A DNA stretch of 21,948 nt from an uncultured Bacilli bacterium (GTDB taxonomy: Bacteria > Bacillota_I > Bacilli_A > RF39 > UBA660). The stretch covers positions 1-21,948 of the forward strand of contig CANPYA010000005.1 in the NCBI GenBank assembly GCA_947587565.1. The letters run 5' to 3'. A program made the position numbers and the translations under genes. Positions within the stretch are counted from its first letter, which is position 1. Each line of letters begins with the position of its first letter. Positions 1 to 7,063 of the stretch are shown here, in pieces. Under the pieces are notes generated by a model, which saw nothing but the letters and a program-made list of their open reading frames with translations, did not search any database and was not told where the DNA came from.

Positions 1-1
1 T

Positions 2-64
2 TATTTAAATACTGACAAAATTAAAAAAGAACTTGCTTCTAGAACAAATTCTTCGATTTTATGA
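2..64 (+). CDS. Possible C-terminal end of a gene cut by the left edge
   Basis: A frame open from base 2 ends at TGA 62-64 and encodes about 20 residues, ending in ELASRTNSSIL. There is no start codon within the window, so if real it is the tail of an upstream gene. The peptide is charged and could end a helix, but it is too short to identify. In many Bacilli dnaA lies upstream of rpmH, yet this tail does not look like the usual DnaA C-terminus. It may be a chance open frame. Confidence 0.25.
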   Translation, partial: YLNTDKIKKELASRTNSSIL

Positions 65-74
65 TTTTATCCTG

Positions 75-125
75 TTTAGGACGGATTTTTCTTGACATAG
101 CAACCTTAAAAATAGTATAATAAGG
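75..125 (+). repeat. 51-bp promoter-bearing direct repeat, copy 1
   Basis: These 51 bases match 810-860 with a single difference (G at 115, T at 850). The repeat contains a complete promoter, and weaker similarity continues about 20 bases downstream into the leader. The two copies flank the 197-aa gene at 171-764. Confidence 0.9.
92..121 (+). promoter_or_regulatory. Sigma-70-type promoter of the 171-764 gene
   Basis: A perfect TTGACA (92-97) and a perfect TATAAT (116-121) are separated by 18 bases. The predicted start site is near 128, giving a leader of about 40 bases before the ATG at 171. It is nearly identical to the rpmH promoter at 827-856. Confidence 0.88.
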
Positions 126-170
126 TCATTTATTGAAAAAGAAATCAAAAATTATGAAAGGAAATATGAT

Positions 171-764
171 ATGAAAATTCAAGAATTAAAAGAAAATAGT
201 CCATTACAAGTAGTAGAAGTTCTTGAGCACGAAGAAGTGCGTCCAGAATTACCTAAAATTGAACATAAAATGATTCAAACAATAGTATTTACTGATGGAG
301 AAATTGTTAGTGAAAGTGATGAAATAGAAGAAAATATTGAAGATTACTATAATGAATTGTATCCATATAAATGGTATCCATATAATGTTGATACTTTAAA
401 AACAAAAAATTTATTTTTTAAAAATTATAGTTATATAATTACTTTTTTAATTGCTCGAGAATGGGCAACAGCTGGAAGAGCAACTGGATATTTTGATATT
501 ATTAAAGATATTTCAATTTATTTAGAAAATTCTAAAGATAAAAATGCTTTAAAAAATGCTAAAAATGTTATTTTAAAAGTTCAAAATATGGATAGAAGAG
601 TTTTAAAAAGGACTCAAAATGGCGTTTTAAAATTCAAAAAAAATGATGGTATAACAAGTCTATTAGATATGGATATATCTCCATTAATGTCTGAACAAAG
701 TATAACTGAAAATATTTATAATAATGTTTATGCATTAAAAAAATTAAAAAATAATTATAAATAA
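171..764 (+). CDS. Uncharacterised 197-aa protein between duplicated promoters
   Basis: I do not recognise this protein. It has a good ribosome binding site (AAAGGA, 157-162) and a consensus promoter. The first 60 residues are rich in Glu. A Tyr/Pro-rich patch (YPYKWYPYN, about residues 64-72) follows, then a mixed hydrophobic and basic helical part. No signal peptide, convincing membrane helix or catalytic motif is visible. Near residue 96 there is a REWATAGRATGY stretch, and the C-terminus is Lys/Asn-rich. It sits where dnaA and rpmH are neighbours in many relatives and is flanked by two near-identical promoter repeats, so it may have arrived by insertion or been captured when the rpmH promoter was duplicated. 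Composition matches the surrounding AT-rich genome. That it is a real gene is fairly sure; its function is unknown. Confidence 0.75.
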   Translation: MKIQELKENSPLQVVEVLEHEEVRPELPKIEHKMIQTIVFTDGEIVSESDEIEENIEDYYNELYPYKWYPYNVDTLKTKNLFFKNYSYIITFLIAREWATAGRATGYFDIIKDISIYLENSKDKNALKNAKNVILKVQNMDRRVLKRTQNGVLKFKKNDGITSLLDMDISPLMSEQSITENIYNNVYALKKLKNNYK

Positions 765-788
765 AAAATTTAATAATTTTTAATATTA

Positions 789-825
789 TCCTAAATATAT
801 ATAGTATAATTTAGGACGGATTTTT
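789..825 (+). terminator. Hairpin after the 197-aa gene, possible weak terminator
   Basis: TCCTAAAT (789-796) pairs perfectly with ATTTAGGA (809-816) around a 12-base loop. A TTTTT run (821-825) follows after a CGGA spacer. The spacer makes it a poor intrinsic terminator. It overlaps the start of the second promoter repeat, and the first repeat has only a 4-bp version of the palindrome (70-81). Confidence 0.35.
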
Positions 826-860
826 CTTGACATAGCAACCTTAAAAATATTATAATAAGG
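810..860 (+). repeat. 51-bp promoter-bearing direct repeat, copy 2
   Basis: This is the partner of 75-125, identical at 50 of 51 positions. It carries the rpmH promoter. Confidence 0.9.
827..856 (+). promoter_or_regulatory. rpmH operon promoter
   Basis: TTGACA (827-832) and TATAAT (851-856) are both perfect consensus with an 18-base spacer. Transcription should begin near 863, about 26 bases before the rpmH ATG. A strong promoter fits the demand for ribosomal protein L34. Confidence 0.9.
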
Positions 861-888
861 GCACTTATGGAGAAAGAGGTGTGAAATT

Positions 889-1011
889 ATGAAAAGAACA
901 TATCAACCAAATAATCGTAAAAAGGCTAAAAAACATGGTTTCTTTGCTCGTAAAGGAACTAAGATTATTAATAATCGTCGTCGGAAAGGTCGTAAGGAAT
1001 TAACAAAATAG
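889..1011 (+). CDS. rpmH: Large ribosomal subunit protein bL34
   Basis: This 40-residue gene encodes L34, a small basic protein of the 50S subunit. It opens with the family signature MKRTYQPNNRK, continues with HGFFARKGTK and ends with NRRRKGRKELTK. The usual length is 44 residues; comparison with typical L34 shows a four-residue deletion between the STK-like stretch and the RRRKGRK block. The ribosome binding site (AAAGAGGTG, 873-881) is strong and the promoter is consensus. It is the first gene of the classic rpmH-rnpA-yidC-jag order near the origin. Its stop codon lies inside the loop of a terminator-like hairpin (991-1029). Confidence 0.97.
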   Translation: MKRTYQPNNRKKAKKHGFFARKGTKIINNRRRKGRKELTK

Positions 1012-1029
1012 TTTCTTACGGGTTTTTTT
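991..1029 (+). terminator. Terminator-like hairpin between rpmH and rnpA
   Basis: CGTAAGGAA (991-999) pairs with TTTCTTACG (1012-1020) with one G-U pair, enclosing a 12-base loop that contains the rpmH stop codon. GG and then TTTTTTT (1023-1029) follow directly. It lies inside an operon, just before the rnpA ATG, so it would act as a partial terminator giving more L34 than RnpA transcript, or as a processing site. Confidence 0.6.
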
Positions 1030-1030
1030 A

Positions 1031-1372
1031 ATGATGAAAAAAAGAGATGTCGTTAAATCCAATACTTTATTTAATGATATTATAAATAATGGCGTAAGAT
1101 TAAAAAATAAATATTATATGGTTTGTTATTTAGAAAAAGATTATCCTAAAAATAATTATGGAATTGCCGTAGGTAAAAAAGTTGGTCATGCCGTTATCAG
1201 AAATAAAATTAAAAGACAAGTTAGGAATATTATTGATAATAACTATAAATTATTTAAAAATCATCGGAATTATATTATAATATGTAAGAAGGAGATATTA
1301 GATTTAGATTTTAAAGAAAGAGAAAGAGAACTAATATCGTTATTAAATAAAGGAGAAAAATATGAAAAATAA
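1031..1372 (+). CDS. rnpA: Ribonuclease P protein component
   Basis: RnpA is the small basic subunit that helps the RNase P RNA bind precursor tRNA and mature its 5' end. The 113-aa length is normal for the family. The signature basic helix is seen as RNKIKRQVR (residues 57-65), preceded by the usual GIAVGKKVG strand and turn (about 44-52). Two adjacent ATGs (1031 and 1034) could start the protein. Neither has a visible Shine-Dalgarno sequence, because the bases just upstream are the T-run of a hairpin. Translation may be coupled to rpmH, whose stop is 19 bases upstream. The end overlaps yidC by 11 bases. Confidence 0.96.
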   Translation: MMKKRDVVKSNTLFNDIINNGVRLKNKYYMVCYLEKDYPKNNYGIAVGKKVGHAVIRNKIKRQVRNIIDNNYKLFKNHRNYIIICKKEILDLDFKERERELISLLNKGEKYEK

Positions 1373-2417
1373 AATACTAGCAATATTATTAGTAACAATA
1401 GTCTTATTTACTAGTGGTTGTGGTGCGAATGATTATCTAAAGAATGATAAAAAAGAAATAATTAAATTTGAAGAAACTGGTCAAAATTTACCGAATAATA
1501 TTTTATGTAAACCAGAAGCTAATACGGAATTATATAAAATATATGAAGAACATGGAAAAGAATTAAAAATACCATTTGATAAGTTACCAAGTTGTAGTAA
1601 TTTTAAAATAACTTCGAATAAAGCCAGTGGTATTTGGGAATTTCTATTTGTAAAACCTCTAGCGTACTTAATCTTATTTTTAGGTAAGTTAGTAGGTAAT
1701 ATGGGTATTTCCTTAATTATAGTTGGTTTATTAATTCGTTTAATTTTATTACCTTTTTCGTATAAAAATCATAAACAAAGTCGGAACATGCAAAAAGTGC
1801 AACGCGAAATGCAAAAGTTAGAACTTAAATATCGGGGTCGTGATGATCGGGATTCCATGATGATGAAAAGTCAAGAAATGATGGGTATTTATAAAAAATA
1901 TGATGTTAAACCAATGAGTGGTTGCTTAGTAGCGTTCTTACAATTACCAATCTTCTTTGCATTCTTACAAGCCATCAATCGGGTACCAGCCATCTTTGAA
2001 GATAAATTATTTGGTTTAAATTTAGGAATGACCCCTTCTGTCGGACTTGCGAATGGTAATTATTTATATATCTTATTAATTGCCTTAATCGGAGTATCAA
2101 CTTATTTCTCATTTAAGTATTCAATGCGTTCAACTGCTGCATCAACAACAAATACACCGGAAATGCAAAGTCAAATGAATATGATGACCAATATTATGGT
2201 TATAATGATTGTGATTACAAGTTTCTCATTAACAACAGCTTTAGCATTCTACTGGATTATCACTTATGCCTTCATTGCGGTTCAAACCTTTATATTTAAA
2301 AAATTAAGTGGTGAACCATCAAAGAAAGATAAAAATAACAAAGATAAAGATAAAAAAGTAAAAATTAAAGATAAATTAGAAATTAAAAGAGGTATGAAGT
2401 ATGGAAATAATAACTAA
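1362..2417 (+). CDS. yidC: Membrane protein insertase YidC/OxaA, lipoprotein form
   Basis: YidC inserts and folds membrane proteins, alone or with SecYEG. The N-terminus is a lipoprotein signal peptide with lipobox TSGC, so Cys20 should be lipidated, as in SpoIIIJ-type YidC of Bacilli. The core begins near residue 92 with membrane segments around 95-110 and 114-131. The latter holds Arg126 (GLLIRLILLPF), matching the conserved arginine of the hydrophilic groove. A cytoplasmic helical hairpin (about 135-182) follows, then PMSGCLVAFLQLPIFFAF (184-201) and further membrane segments near 233-250 and 275-312. The tail (about 320-351) is strongly Lys-rich, fitting ribosome contact. The ribosome binding site is AAAGGAG before 1362. 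The gene overlaps rnpA and jag, so the operon is tightly coupled. Confidence 0.97.
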   Translation: MKNKILAILLVTIVLFTSGCGANDYLKNDKKEIIKFEETGQNLPNNILCKPEANTELYKIYEEHGKELKIPFDKLPSCSNFKITSNKASGIWEFLFVKPLAYLILFLGKLVGNMGISLIIVGLLIRLILLPFSYKNHKQSRNMQKVQREMQKLELKYRGRDDRDSMMMKSQEMMGIYKKYDVKPMSGCLVAFLQLPIFFAFLQAINRVPAIFEDKLFGLNLGMTPSVGLANGNYLYILLIALIGVSTYFSFKYSMRSTAASTTNTPEMQSQMNMMTNIMVIMIVITSFSLTTALAFYWIITYAFIAVQTFIFKKLSGEPSKKDKNNKDKDKKVKIKDKLEIKRGMKYGNNN

Positions 2418-3009
2418 AGAAGGTAAAGAACTAGATGTTATACTAGATGAAATATGTAGTGAAAATAATATATCTAAAGATGATTTTTATTACACCTATA
2501 ATGCAAAGAAAAATGGTTTGTTTAATAAGAATTCTAGTTATGAAGTTAAAGCTTATTTAAAAACAGAATTATTAAATTATATCAAAGAATATCTTGAAGA
2601 ATTACTTACTAATATGGGCTTAACCGTTAATTTTGAATCTAAAATGCGAGAAGGAGTAATGTATGTTAAAATTTACTCAGACAATAATCCAGTTTTAATT
2701 GGTAAAAGTGGTAATACTTTAAAAGCCTTAGAAGTTATTGTTAAACAAAAAATTAATACAGAATTTAATATTCGACCATATTTTAATTTAGATGTCGAAA
2801 ATTATAAAGAAAAACAACAAAAAAGATTAGAAAGAATGGCGAAAGAATTAGCCAAAGAAGTAAGTAAAACCAAAGTTGAAGTCCATTTAGATAATATGAA
2901 TGCTTATGATAGAAGAATTATTCACAATGTTTTAACTGATTTCAAAGGAGTTAAAACGGAAAGTGAAGGCGAAGAGCCAAATCGCCATGTTGTTATTAAA
3001 CCAGAATAA
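2401..3009 (+). CDS. jag: RNA-binding protein Jag (KhpB/EloR)
   Basis: Jag is a cytoplasmic RNA-binding protein that, in Firmicutes, works with KhpA in controlling cell elongation and division. All three domains are visible: a Jag-N domain (about residues 1-52), a KH domain (about 70-133) with GKSG at 101-104, and an R3H domain (about 140-202) with YDRRIIHNVL (169-178) providing the Arg and His of R3H. At 202 aa it is near the short end because the linker between Jag-N and KH is brief. It starts 17 bases inside the end of yidC with an AGAGGT ribosome binding site. A weak terminator follows. Confidence 0.96.
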   Translation: MEIITKEGKELDVILDEICSENNISKDDFYYTYNAKKNGLFNKNSSYEVKAYLKTELLNYIKEYLEELLTNMGLTVNFESKMREGVMYVKIYSDNNPVLIGKSGNTLKALEVIVKQKINTEFNIRPYFNLDVENYKEKQQKRLERMAKELAKEVSKTKVEVHLDNMNAYDRRIIHNVLTDFKGVKTESEGEEPNRHVVIKPE

Positions 3010-3020
3010 TAAATAAGAAT

Positions 3021-3044
3021 CCTATTTTAAATAATAGGTTTTTT
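3021..3044 (+). terminator. Intrinsic terminator after jag
   Basis: CCTATT (3021-3026) pairs with AATAGG (3033-3038) around a six-base loop, followed by TTTTTT (3039-3044). The A-rich bases before the stem can extend pairing with the T-run. The stem is short but correctly placed 12 bases after the jag stop. Confidence 0.6.
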
Positions 3045-3065
3045 AATGCAATTTTTACTAAAATG

Positions 3066-3074
3066 TGCTAATAT
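3066..3074 (+). promoter_or_regulatory. Extended -10 promoter of the mnmE operon
   Basis: TGC followed by TAATAT (3069-3074) fits an extended -10 element; no good -35 is seen at the usual distance. It lies between the jag terminator and the mnmE ribosome binding site, and the TGn-TA pattern recurs before later operons in the window. It would leave the ATG at 3046 outside the transcript. Confidence 0.45.
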
Positions 3075-3096
3075 AAGGCGGAAAGGAAGAATATTT

Positions 3097-4440
3097 ATGG
3101 AAGATACTATATGTGCTATTAGTACCTCTTTAGGAGTCGGCGCCATTTCTATTATCAGAGTAAGTGGCAAAGATACTTTAAAAATAGTTAGTAAAATTTT
3201 TAAAGGCCACGATTTAACTAAATGGGCATCCCATACAATTCATTATGGTTTTATTTATGATAAAAATGAAAAAGTTGATGAAGTATTGGTAACTCTAATG
3301 TTAGCGCCTAAAACTTATACGATGGAAGATACCATTGAAATAAATAGTCACGGGGGAATTAATACAACCAATAGAATCTTAGAATTACTTTTAAAAAATG
3401 GCTGTCGTTTAGCGGAACCCGGTGAATTTACGAAAAGGGCTTTTATGAATGGGCGCATAGATTTAACGGAAGCCGAAGCCGTTAATGATTTAATTAATGC
3501 CAAAACCGATAATGCGCGTTCTTTAGCTCTATCTAATCTTGATGGTAATTTATTTAAAAGAGTTAAAAAAATTCGGGATAATATCGTTCAAGTAATGGCC
3601 AATATTGAAGTTAATATTGATTATCCAGAATATGAAGATATTGAAGTAGTTACTAATGAAACATTACTTCCTAAATTAAAAGAAATTCAAAAAGAAATTG
3701 AAAAACTTTTAAGTAATACGAGAAACAGTCGATTAATTAAAGAAGGTATTGATATTGCTATAGTTGGTAAACCAAATGTGGGAAAAAGTAGTATTTTAAA
3801 TGCCTTTTTGGGTAGTGATAAAGCCATTGTTACGGATATTGCGGGGACAACCAGAGATATTGTCGAAGGTTCTATTAACTTAAACGGTTTTTTAGTAAAT
3901 TTCATAGATACGGCGGGAATACGTGAAACCAAAGATGTGGTGGAAAAAATTGGGGTGGAAAAAAGTTTAGATGTTTTAAATAAAGCGGATTTAGTAATTG
4001 TCGTTTTAAATAATAATGAAGTTTTAAGTAAAGAAGAACAAGATTTAATTAAAAAAATTGATGTAGATAAAAGAATAATTTTTGTTAACAAAAGTGATTT
4101 AGCTAAAAAAATTAATATCGAAGAAGATTATATTATTGGTAATACCATAAATGAAAATGGATTAGATAATTTAAAAGATGCTATTATTAACAAATTAAAT
4201 TTAGAAGCGATAAAACCTAAAGATATGACTTATTTATCTAATGTAAGACAAATTGATTTAATTAAGAAATCTCTAGCTAGTGTAAATAGTGCGATTAAAA
4301 ATTTAGAAAAAGAAATGCCAATTGATATAGTCGAAATAGATATTAATAATACGTGGAATTTTTTAGGTGAAGTAACAGGAGAAGTTTATCAAGATGAATT
4401 AATTGATACTTTATTTAAAAATTTTTGTGTTGGAAAGTAG
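3097..4440 (+). CDS. mnmE: tRNA uridine-5-carboxymethylaminomethyl modification GTPase MnmE
   Basis: MnmE, with MnmG, modifies the wobble uridine (position 34) of certain tRNAs using a formyl donor and GTP hydrolysis. The 447-aa product has the N-terminal tetrahydrofolate-binding domain starting MEDTICAIST, a helical domain, and an inserted G domain with GKPNVGKS (224-231), the TDIAGTTRD loop, DTAG and NKSD. The C-terminus is the family's CVGK, with Cys444 as the conserved cysteine. A longer frame reaches ATG 3046, but 3097 is preferred. It has a GGAAAGGA ribosome binding site (3080-3087), begins at the conserved N-terminus and lies downstream of the likely promoter. mnmG follows within 10 bases. 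Confidence 0.97.
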   Translation: MEDTICAISTSLGVGAISIIRVSGKDTLKIVSKIFKGHDLTKWASHTIHYGFIYDKNEKVDEVLVTLMLAPKTYTMEDTIEINSHGGINTTNRILELLLKNGCRLAEPGEFTKRAFMNGRIDLTEAEAVNDLINAKTDNARSLALSNLDGNLFKRVKKIRDNIVQVMANIEVNIDYPEYEDIEVVTNETLLPKLKEIQKEIEKLLSNTRNSRLIKEGIDIAIVGKPNVGKSSILNAFLGSDKAIVTDIAGTTRDIVEGSINLNGFLVNFIDTAGIRETKDVVEKIGVEKSLDVLNKADLVIVVLNNNEVLSKEEQDLIKKIDVDKRIIFVNKSDLAKKINIEEDYIIGNTINENGLDNLKDAIINKLNLEAIKPKDMTYLSNVRQIDLIKKSLASVNSAIKNLEKEMPIDIVEIDINNTWNFLGEVTGEVYQDELIDTLFKNFCVGK

Positions 4441-4448
4441 ATGATTAT

Positions 4449-6311
4449 ATGTATGATATTATCGTTGTAGGTGGTGGTCATGCTGGTTGTGAAGCCGCCC
4501 ATATTGCAGGAGTAATGGGTAAAAAGACTCTTCTTTTAACAATGAATAAAAAAAATATTGCCGATATGCCTTGTAATCCTTCAATTGGGGGTACTGCTAA
4601 AGGAATAATTGTTAGAGAAATCGATGCTTTAGGGGGATTAATGGGTATTGTAGCAGACCTTTCCCATTTTCAAATGAAAATGCTTAATAATTCTAAAGGA
4701 CCGGCGGTACGTAGTTTAAGGTGCCAAGCCGACAAGCGAGTTTATCCAAAAAAAATGTTAGAGTTTTTAAATAATACGCCGAATTTAACTATTAAAGAAG
4801 GGTTAGTTGAAGATTTAATTATTGAAGATAATGTCATTAAAGGGGTAATTCTTGCTGATGGCAAAAAAATAGAAAGTGAATGTGTCATTTTAACCACGGG
4901 TACCTATCTTAAAGCCAATATTCTAGTAGGTAGCCAAAATACGCCATCCGGACCGCATGGAGAAGGAAGAAGTAATCATTTAAGTGATAATTTAAAAAAA
5001 TATGGTTTAAAGATTATTAGACTTAAAACAGGAACTCCTCCTAGAATAAATAAAGATAGTATTGATTTTAGTAAAATGCACGAAGAACTTGGTGATGATA
5101 CATATTTAACCTTTAGTCATGATCTAAAACCGCAATATGATATCAATGAACAACAAAAATGTTATCTTTTATATACCAATAGTAAAACCCACGAAATAAT
5201 TAATAAACACCTAAAAGAAAGTGCTATGTATGGTGGTTATGCAACGGGTGTTGGGCCAAGATATTGTCCATCAATTGAAGATAAGGTAGTCCGTTTTAAA
5301 GATAAAGAAAGACATCAATTATTTTTAGAACCCGAAAGTATTTATTATGATGAATGGTATTTACAAGGATTTTCGACAAGTATGCCTATAAGTGTTCAAG
5401 AAGAAATGGTGCATAGTTTAGAAGGATTAGAGAATGCTATAATTACAAAATATGCTTATGCAATTGAATATGATGCCATTAATCCCATCCAAATTGATGC
5501 TTCCCTAGAAAATAAAGTTATTAAAAATTTATATACGGCGGGTCAAATTAATGGGACAAGTGGTTATGAAGAAGCGGCTGGTCAAGGTTTAATGGCAGGG
5601 ATTAACGCATCATTAAAATTGCAAAATAAAGAACCATTCATTTTAAAAAGAAATGAAGCTTATATTGGGGTTTTAATTGATGATTTAGTAACTAAAGGAG
5701 TAACGGATCCATATCGGATGCTTACATCCCGTGCGGAATTTCGTTTGTTACTAAGGCATGATAATGCCGATTTAAGACTAAGAGAAAAAGGTTATGAAAT
5801 TGGTACTATTACAAAAGAAAAATATAAAAGATTAGAAAAAAAGAAAGTTGATATTCAAAAGTTACTTGAAGAATTAAAAGATAAAAAATTAAAAATAACT
5901 AAAGATGTAAAAGAAAAATTTCAAGAAAATAACTTGGAAATACCAACTAGAAGTATGAGTTACGAAGAATTATTAAAAAGACCAGAAATTACTTTTGAAT
6001 TTTTAAAAAATTTTACCGATTTTAATTATGATAAAGAAGTATTAGAGCAAGTAGAAATAGAACTTAAATATTATGGTTATATAAAAAAGGCTTATAAAGA
6101 AGCGGAAAAATTAAGTAAAATTGAAGAAAAACAAATACCTGATGATATTGATTACAAAAGAATAAAAAATCTCGCTAGTGAAGCAAGACAAAAATTAAGT
6201 GAAGTAAGACCAAAAACAATGGCTCAAGCCTCTCGTATAAGTGGAGTTAATCCGGTTGATTTATCCATTCTCGCGGTATATTTAAAGAAGGAATATAATA
6301 AAAATGACTAA
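4449..6311 (+). CDS. mnmG: tRNA uridine-5-carboxymethylaminomethyl modification enzyme MnmG
   Basis: MnmG (GidA) is the FAD-dependent partner of MnmE in wobble-uridine modification. The 620-aa product, a normal length, opens with the dinucleotide-binding fold MYDIIVVGGGHAGCE (glycines 8-10 and 13). It contains the PCNPSIGG signature (41-48), the GPAVRSLRCQADK region and a GTSGYEEAAGQGL segment with catalytic-site features. The C-terminal helical domain includes the SEVRPKTMAQASRISGV stretch needed for tRNA and MnmE contact. An upstream in-frame ATG at 4425 lies inside mnmE. The ATG at 4449 matches the family start and has GGAAAG (4432-4437) upstream. It overlaps rsmG by eight bases. Confidence 0.97.
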   Translation: MYDIIVVGGGHAGCEAAHIAGVMGKKTLLLTMNKKNIADMPCNPSIGGTAKGIIVREIDALGGLMGIVADLSHFQMKMLNNSKGPAVRSLRCQADKRVYPKKMLEFLNNTPNLTIKEGLVEDLIIEDNVIKGVILADGKKIESECVILTTGTYLKANILVGSQNTPSGPHGEGRSNHLSDNLKKYGLKIIRLKTGTPPRINKDSIDFSKMHEELGDDTYLTFSHDLKPQYDINEQQKCYLLYTNSKTHEIINKHLKESAMYGGYATGVGPRYCPSIEDKVVRFKDKERHQLFLEPESIYYDEWYLQGFSTSMPISVQEEMVHSLEGLENAIITKYAYAIEYDAINPIQIDASLENKVIKNLYTAGQINGTSGYEEAAGQGLMAGINASLKLQNKEPFILKRNEAYIGVLIDDLVTKGVTDPYRMLTSRAEFRLLLRHDNADLRLREKGYEIGTITKEKYKRLEKKKVDIQKLLEELKDKKLKITKDVKEKFQENNLEIPTRSMSYEELLKRPEITFEFLKNFTDFNYDKEVLEQVEIELKYYGYIKKAYKEAEKLSKIEEKQIPDDIDYKRIKNLASEARQKLSEVRPKTMAQASRISGVNPVDLSILAVYLKKEYNKND

Positions 6312-7017
6312 AGATGAATTTATTTTTGAAATATCTAAATTAGGTATTGAATTAACTAATGAACAAATTAAAAAGTTAGAAACATATAAAGAATTTTTAA
6401 AAGAATATAATAAGCATACGAATTTAACAGCCATTAAAGAAGATAAAGATATTTATTTAAAACATTTCTATGATTCTCTAACTATAGTTAAAGTTATAAA
6501 TTTAAATTTAGTAAATAACTTACTAGATGTCGGAACTGGTGCCGGTTTTCCCGGAATGGTTTTAAAAATAGTCTTTCCTAATTTAAATGTTACTTTGCTA
6601 GATTCAAATAATAAAAAGACAAAATTTTTAACAGAATTAAAAGAAAAATTACAAATGGATGTCGAAATAATAAATGATCGGGTAGAAAATTATGCTAAAA
6701 ATAATTTAAATAAATTTGATGTTGTTACTTCAAGAGCAGTCGCAAACCTCCGCGTATTATCCGAGTTATGTTTGCCTTTAGTTAAAATTGATGGTTTGTT
6801 TATCCCACTTAAAGGCAAAGTAAAAGAAGAACTTCAAGAAAGTCTTTCTACTTTAGATGTTATGCATGCCAAAATATTAAATAAACAAGAATTTAATATC
6901 GAAAATGCGGGAGTTAGAAATATTTTAGTAATTCAAAAATTAATTGGAAGTACTCTTGCAGATTTAAGAAGTTACGACAAAATATTAAAAAAGCCATTGC
7001 AAAAATCAGCTAAATAA
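6304..7017 (+). CDS. rsmG: 16S rRNA (guanine-N7) methyltransferase RsmG
   Basis: RsmG (GidB) methylates N7 of G527 in 16S rRNA using S-adenosylmethionine. The 237-aa protein is normal in length. It has the cofactor-binding motif DVGTGAGFPG (75-84), the acidic strand end LLDSNNKKTKFL, and the conserved TSRAVANL segment followed by PLVKIDGLFIPLKG. The N-terminal helical part includes the NKHTNLTAI stretch typical of the family. It starts inside the end of mnmG with a strong AAGAAGGA ribosome binding site. Loss of this gene gives streptomycin resistance in other bacteria. Placement between mnmG and a ParB-family gene is the usual order in Bacilli. Confidence 0.96.
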   Translation: MTKDEFIFEISKLGIELTNEQIKKLETYKEFLKEYNKHTNLTAIKEDKDIYLKHFYDSLTIVKVINLNLVNNLLDVGTGAGFPGMVLKIVFPNLNVTLLDSNNKKTKFLTELKEKLQMDVEIINDRVENYAKNNLNKFDVVTSRAVANLRVLSELCLPLVKIDGLFIPLKGKVKEELQESLSTLDVMHAKILNKQEFNIENAGVRNILVIQKLIGSTLADLRSYDKILKKPLQKSAK

Positions 7018-7063
7018 GATAGAATTAAATATAGAATAGAAAGTTGTAAAGGGGATTGATATA

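Noticed and set aside
69..77. DnaA-box-like TTATCC sequences at 69 and 786
   Set aside because: Only the first six bases match TTATCCACA, there is no cluster of boxes, and each is explained by the small palindrome before the promoter repeat.
3046..3096. Upstream extension of mnmE to ATG 3046
   Set aside because: The extra 17 residues are not part of the family, the ATG has no ribosome binding site and it lies upstream of the likely promoter.
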